Source: Cunninghamia lanceolata (lineage: Eukaryota > Streptophyta > Pinopsida > Cupressales > Cupressaceae). From it: a DNA stretch of 64,000 nt. Of this stretch, positions 58,681 through 64,000 are shown piece by piece. The notes beneath the pieces are model-generated. The model ran no database searches. It saw nothing but the letters and a program-made list of their open reading frames with translations, and had not been told where the DNA came from. Positions within the stretch are counted from its first letter, which is position 1. Each line of letters opens with the position of its first letter. The stretch is taken from contig BSBN01000860.1 in the NCBI GenBank assembly GCA_027924645.1, forward strand, positions 5,270,001-5,334,000, read 5' to 3'. Position numbers and translations under genes: made by a program.

Positions 58681-59339
58681 CTTTCATGCAATCCCTTACC
58701 AACATCTATGAGCATAATGACACTTGATATGGTCCATGCAATGAAATCCATCTCTAATGGGACTATCACCTTTCGTGGAACTAGATGCTTGAGTCCTTCC
58801 TATCCATATTCGCCTTCTCCCATCTAAAAATTCAAAAAAAAAAAGAGAGAAAAGAAATAAAAAATTAAAATAGTAAAGAGAAATCCCTTTCTCCAATGGT
58901 GAAAACCACCCTTGGTGGCACCTTGGATAAGTACCATGATGAAAACCTGGCAAATAGACATCGTGTTTAGGTTGATTATCTGTCACTTACACTTGGGTGC
59001 ACATTGTCTCATCCAACCTATCATTTCCAAACTATCTATCCAATCATACCATTACTATTTCATCCTATCATCCTTAGCCATTATACCCACATACATATAC
59101 CTATCCTATTGAGTCCATTCATCCTCCCTTCCTCCTTTTGATCTTGATAAAGATATGGGGGCAAAATGTTGAAGAATGCTTTGGATATCTCTTGATATAC
59201 CTCATCCTATCCAAACCAATCTTATCATAAGCTTTGTCATGTAAAATCCTAAGCATTATACCTAGAATGAGGCATGTTATTCCCATGCGACATAGTCTTT
59301 GGAGATTACATCCTTGCTCTCTTATGCATACATCCATTC

Positions 59340-59520
59340 CATCTATTATTGTCTATCCTTTATCCATCCATTTATCATGAGCTTTCTATTCCATGACCTA
59401 TCTTTTTTATCCATCCATACATCATGAGTCTCCCATCCCCTATGACCTATCCTTTTATCTATCCATCTATGATGAGTCTCCCATTTGCTATAGTCTATCC
59501 TTTTATCCATCCATCCAACC
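59340..59520. repeat. Tandem repeats of about 50 bp
   Basis: Three units plus a partial one, each with TTTTATCCATCC, then ATCATGAG, then a CCTAT(G)ACCTATCC-like end, start near 59349, 59405, 59450 and 59499. Confidence 0.75.
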
Positions 59521-59589
59521 TCCATCCTAGCATCTAGACTTGGTTTTCCCTTGTCATTGGTGTCTAGCATAAAAACTATTCAAATTGTC

Positions 59590-60050
59590 ATCCAATGCCA
59601 TCCCAAAACATTCAAAAACACAAAAAAAAAAATCAACACATTTCAAAAATCTAAAAAAATCAAAACATTCCCAAAAATACAAAAAAATCAAATATGCCAA
59701 AAATCTAAAAAAATCAACACATTTCAAAAATTAAAAAAAAAATCAACATTCAAAAATCCGAAAAAATCAAAACAATCAAAAATACAAAAAAATAAAACAT
59801 TTCAAAAACACAAAAAAAGTCAAAACATTTCCAAAAATCCCAAAAAAATAAAAACATTAACAAAAATCCAAAAAAATAAAAACATTTTCAAAATACAAAA
59901 TAATCAAGTCAATCCAAGCAAAAATCCAAATCAAAGTCACATTCATCAAATCAGTCAAATCAATCCAGTCATTCAAATCAATTCCATCAAATCAATCATA
60001 TCAATCAAAATCAATCAAGTCAATCCAAGCAATAATCCAACTGCAAGTCA
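59590..60050. repeat. A-rich low-complexity array (AAAAATCAAAACATT units)
   Basis: About fifteen imperfect units of 20-30 bases built on CAAAAAT(C)..AAAAAATCAAAACATT, followed by CAATCAAGTCAATCCAAG units. A long open frame across it (59551-60090) is a by-product of base composition, not a gene. Confidence 0.8.
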
Positions 60051-60248
60051 TCCAATCACAACAATGGTCTTGATCCTAGCCTTGTTGTAAACTAAATCAA
60101 TCAATTAATCAAATCCTGGTGTTGATTCGCATGGCCAACAACACTAGCGTCAATCAATCATATCAATTGTCTTATACAGGTTGTTGCACTCTCGAAACCA
60201 GACCATGCTTCTTATATGAGGTGTCTCATTCCTGAAACCAGACATCAT

Positions 60249-60290
60249 TATCAATCAATCAATCAATCAATCAATCAATTAATCAATAAA
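60249..60290. repeat. (TCAA)n microsatellite
   Basis: About ten TCAA units with minor interruptions, in the decayed 3' part of the G-patch element. Confidence 0.9.
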
Positions 60291-62639
60291 TTATTGGATT
60301 ACAACTTGACATGGGCAATACCTTGTTTGTTTTTGTATCATTTGTGCATGCTTGCTTGCTTGCTTGTGTGTGTTGTCATTTTATGTTGCATTTGTATCAA
60401 ATCTGTATCATTCCAGGTAATATTCATATCTTGTGTATGTTGGAATAGTTTTTTGCATTATCCTTTGCATCTAAGGTCATATCATACCTTTTGTACATTA
60501 AGACTTTAATGCTCTAAGTTTACTTCCTCATACACCTAGACAAGGTTGTATTACGCTGGGTGCACAAGACACATCATCACCCTGGTCCTTATACCTTGGT
60601 GCATAATGTCTAGTGCTACATCAAACCATATGATTGCTCACTTCATGGTAGCATAACGTATCGTTCATTTCTTCCATCCTTTTTCTTGCATCTTTCTTCC
60701 TTGACCAATCCATTTCATTTTGAGAGCATACCCGTGTTCTTCCAACTCACCTATCCTCTCAAGGGGGCATCATCATCCTATCCTTACATCATCATCCTTT
60801 TCCTCTATCCACACCTTATCTTCTTTGAAATGATGTTACTTCTCTTGCTCGCAACATAAAAAATAATGAGCAGTTAAGGTGCATGTTTGGTCGTGAAAGA
60901 ATAACTGACAAGATACCAACCAAAGGCCCACAAATTTGCTATTAATAATAAGACTCACTGTCATTCGAACAATGCACAACAATTTGTAACTATCAAAATG
61001 AGGTAAGCACTAAATAAATTGTGAACAACTAGCGAAGTTTATAACTATCACATCTGTCTAAGCCTATTATTGGAATATAACTGCCTAGGTAAGACCACTA
61101 TGCTTATACTACCCATGTCTAGCTTAAAGGTGACAATTGTCACATAAAAGACCAAGATTGGGCGAAGAAGAGAATAAGGTGGGAATTTCAATGGCCTACT
61201 TAGGCAACATGAAACTACCACAACGTTAAGGATCATAACCCCATGTGTAGGCATTGGAAGAAAAGAAAAGTACAACACCTGACCACAAGAAGCAATAGCT
61301 TTAGGAAGGATGTCAGTAGGTGCTCCAACTCTTCTAGAAGTGACCAACTATACCTAGCAAAGCGACTGTGCACAACACAAAATTATAGAAACACACTAAC
61401 AAGACATGCAACACATAAGAAAAATGTAACAACCACAAAAATGTGACAAGAAAAATTTTCTTCATTTGTATCATTATAATAACAAGTTGCAAAACAATGC
61501 AAGTAATAAATGATCATCCCAATGAATATAAAATAACATTCATCAAATATAGTATAAAATACATCATAATATTCTAATATATATCGGGTCAATAACTACA
61601 ACCCCTTAATAACATGTATATGAATACATCGGGCCATTAGCCAAATTGCCACATACACAAGTGGTCTTACAAATACAATAATAATAGAGTTATATTTAGT
61701 CTTCAATTTGAATCACCACAATTCCTTCCAAATCCTATGTGCTTGTACTTGATTGGGGAAGGTATTTAACCCACCATGAGGATGTCCCTTTCCTCCCCAT
61801 CCATCAGTCAAAGCAAGGAAGTACCATCCATAATCCAAGAGTGTGATTCATTACCTTACTAGTGAGTATTTTCTTTAGTTTATTTCAATTGTTACCACAC
61901 ACACATACACATGAATACACAAACAAGAGAAAAATTCACAATACATGTTCACAAGATATACACATAGAAATGAATTGATCAAAACAAGCAAATGATGCAA
62001 CACTTCACATTGTTGTACTTTTAACATCAAATACACTTAATAATAAAAAAATATATACAATAACGAGAACAAATCAAAATAAAACCAAAACACAAAATTA
62101 TATGTTTAAAGATCTTTACTAAAGCATCTACTTCAATTTACCATATCACACTAAATGCATGCATCTCCCATGGGTAAAGTGCATTCGTACTAATTACTGC
62201 ACTAGTAAGCAATAAGACTATTTATTAGACACAGAGCACTCCACCATCTGGTGGATTACCATCTAGTGGATTATTATCTAGTGATACAATACATCAATTT
62301 GGGTCACATGTCCTAGTTAGAGATCTCTTAGCTCTAGTTATGATATGGGACTCATAATTAGTGCATCTGCACAACTTGTGAGACCCTTTGCCCATTCAAA
62401 GGACTAGAACATATGCAATGTGTCTAATGTGAGAAAAAAATCTGCTAATCTCTTTGTAGTGTTACTTATAAGGAGACAATATTTAATTGTGATGCACAAG
62501 AAAATAAAGGTGGTGATATCAAGTGGAATCACTCAAGAAACACCCAAGTCCTCTCAACTCATAACAACATAAACATATAGCCACAAATGTTGTTATATCT
62601 CAAAATGTAAAGTCTAGGTTTTTTTAATTTTTTATATGA
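60291..62639. other. Stretch with no recognisable gene
   Basis: Open frames do not exceed about 100 codons and show no known motif. A small GCTTGCTTGCTTGCTTG run lies near 60350. Repeated CATCTGGTGGATTACCATCTAGTGGATTA words lie near 62248-62275. No LTR, PBS or tRNA was found. It may contain the unlocated 3' end of the G-patch element. Confidence 0.4.
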
Positions 62640-64000
62640 TTTAAAGTACTCAGGTTTGCACTCTTCCTAAAATTATTAGGAACACCTAGTTTCTAAAATA
62701 TTTTTTATTGAAGATGCAAATGACTATTTTTTTTCCAAGACAGTTTTACAACAGTACATACATACAATCACAATTTATTTTATATCTCAAAATACACAAT
62801 TTGGCTATCACTAATTATTTTATATGATATACCATACCCAATTTTGCACTCTTCCTAAAATTCTTAGAGAAACACAGTTTTTAAAACATTTGTTATTGAA
62901 GACGTAACTGATTGTATTTTTTCTCAAGATAGTTTTACAAGGACATAGACACGTAGTCACATATTCTTTTATATATCAAAATCTACCATCTGGATATTTC
63001 TAATTTTTTATATATATTTTAGTATAGTCAGTTACAATCTACGCCTAAAATTCTTAGAAGAACCTAGATTCTAAATCAATTTATATTGAAGATGCAACTA
63101 ACTATATTATTTTAAGAGAGCTAGTTTCTAATTCAAACATAAAGCAATCAAATTTCATTCTTTCTTAAAGAAATCCTAAATTTATTAATTACAAGAGAAA
63201 ACAAATATTATATACAAATTTTCATGATTAGAATAATACCTGTAATACTCTTGTATAATCTTTTCATTTTGGTGAAGATTCATTCTCCAATTCCCAAAGC
63301 TAAATCCACCACATTCTTAACTCTTCTTCCTCTAAGTCTATATCTATTTTCTTTTTTTTTCTTCTTTCAAAATCAATAATTGTCTATATGTATAATGAAA
63401 AGAATGAATGCCTTAAAAAAAATAAAAAAAAATAAAGAAAACAAGAAACACTTTTTAAATCAAAGTTTTCTTCTTTTTCTTTATTTTCTTTTTTCAACCC
63501 TATCTCATGACATCTCTAAAATAAGCATATAATCTTTAAGGATAACAAATGAATAATCTTTTCCTATTTACAACTCAAGATAAGAATCTTTATATTATTA
63601 TTTTTTTCTCAAACATGAAATAAATATAATTATCTTCTAACAAAATAATTAATAAATAAAATCTATGAATTTGTAAATAATTGATCACCATAATTATTTA
63701 TTAATATTAATTCTATACTTTTCAAACATCAAATAAATAATTAAGAATAAGTAATTATTTATTTCATATTAATTAATTATTTTAATTTAGTTTTACTATT
63801 TATTACCCACACAAATGGATTATCTCAGGATCCTTCAATGCTAAGACCTAGTTCACCTTCCTCGAATACTTGTACTTGAAACATAATAATAAACTTGCTC
63901 AAAACTTTAGTAGCATTGTTAGCCAATAATAAAAATTGCAATAATAATGTAATCATCACATAAGTAGTTAACTATGTTAATTAATCATTAACATCATTGA
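62640..64000. repeat. Dispersed repeat B, copy 2 (runs off the right edge)
   Basis: Collinear with 4139-5399. It carries three ~188-bp tandem units (markers near 62687, 62874 and 63064) against two in copy 1. The match continues to the last base of the window. Confidence 0.85.

Noticed and set aside
59551..60090. 179-codon Lys/Asn/Gln-rich plus-strand frame
   Set aside because: It spans an A-rich short-unit array; the frame is open only because the repeat unit lacks stop codons.
58130..60290. Regularly spaced short repeats, considered as a CRISPR-like array
   Set aside because: Units are imperfect, directly tandem and partly protein-coding, with no unique spacers, in plant DNA.

Overview
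This window is repeat-dominated nuclear DNA of a vascular plant, most likely a gymnosperm. It is AT-rich. It holds nested LTR retrotransposons primed by initiator-Met tRNA, a plant mobile domain (PMD) gene, a degenerate 5S-like sequence and an endogenous pararetrovirus (family Caulimoviridae). The gymnosperm call is inference. I find no intact single-copy host gene, no tRNA and no CRISPR array. Nearly every coding region belongs to a mobile element or integrated virus and is broken.

Layout, left to right. 1-5.4 kb: two dispersed repeats, one re-occurring at 33.6-39.0 kb and the other at 62.6-64.0 kb. 5.5-15.5 kb, minus strand: a decayed element (acidic coding remnant, gag fragment, LTR at 14446-15509) into which a complete 7.4-kb LTR element (6448-13842, TSD CTTCT) has inserted. 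That inserted element has a coiled-coil Gag with four zinc knuckles and further long non-pol reading frames, but no recognisable protease, reverse transcriptase or integrase. 14.4-21.7 kb: remains of a second LTR element, with a Pro-rich G-patch frame on the minus strand and, antisense to it, a PMD gene with its own TATA box and an apparent intron. 21.7-29.9 kb: a Ty3/gypsy chromovirus on the minus strand (gag, zinc knuckle, PR, RT, RNase H, INT, chromodomain), with a 5' LTR that also serves as 3' LTR for a truncated tandem neighbour. 30.1-30.4 kb: a palindromic element enclosing a degenerate 5S rRNA-like sequence. 33.6-39.0 kb: the second copy of the first dispersed repeat, split by a 1.9-kb solo LTR (TSD CCCCT). 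39.4-55.2 kb: an endogenous pararetrovirus cluster of three pieces in +, -, + orientation. 55.2-60.2 kb: a plus-strand relative of the G-patch element, with much satellite-like decay. 60.3-64.0 kb: unannotated sequence, then the second copy of the tandem-rich repeat.

Two themes cut across the window. First, many nonsense mutations are TAG where CAG (Gln) is expected or is still present in a sister copy; this fits C-to-T decay at CHG sites, a methylation context used by plants to silence transposons. Second, several insertions reuse or abut LTRs, giving chains of elements rather than isolated ones.
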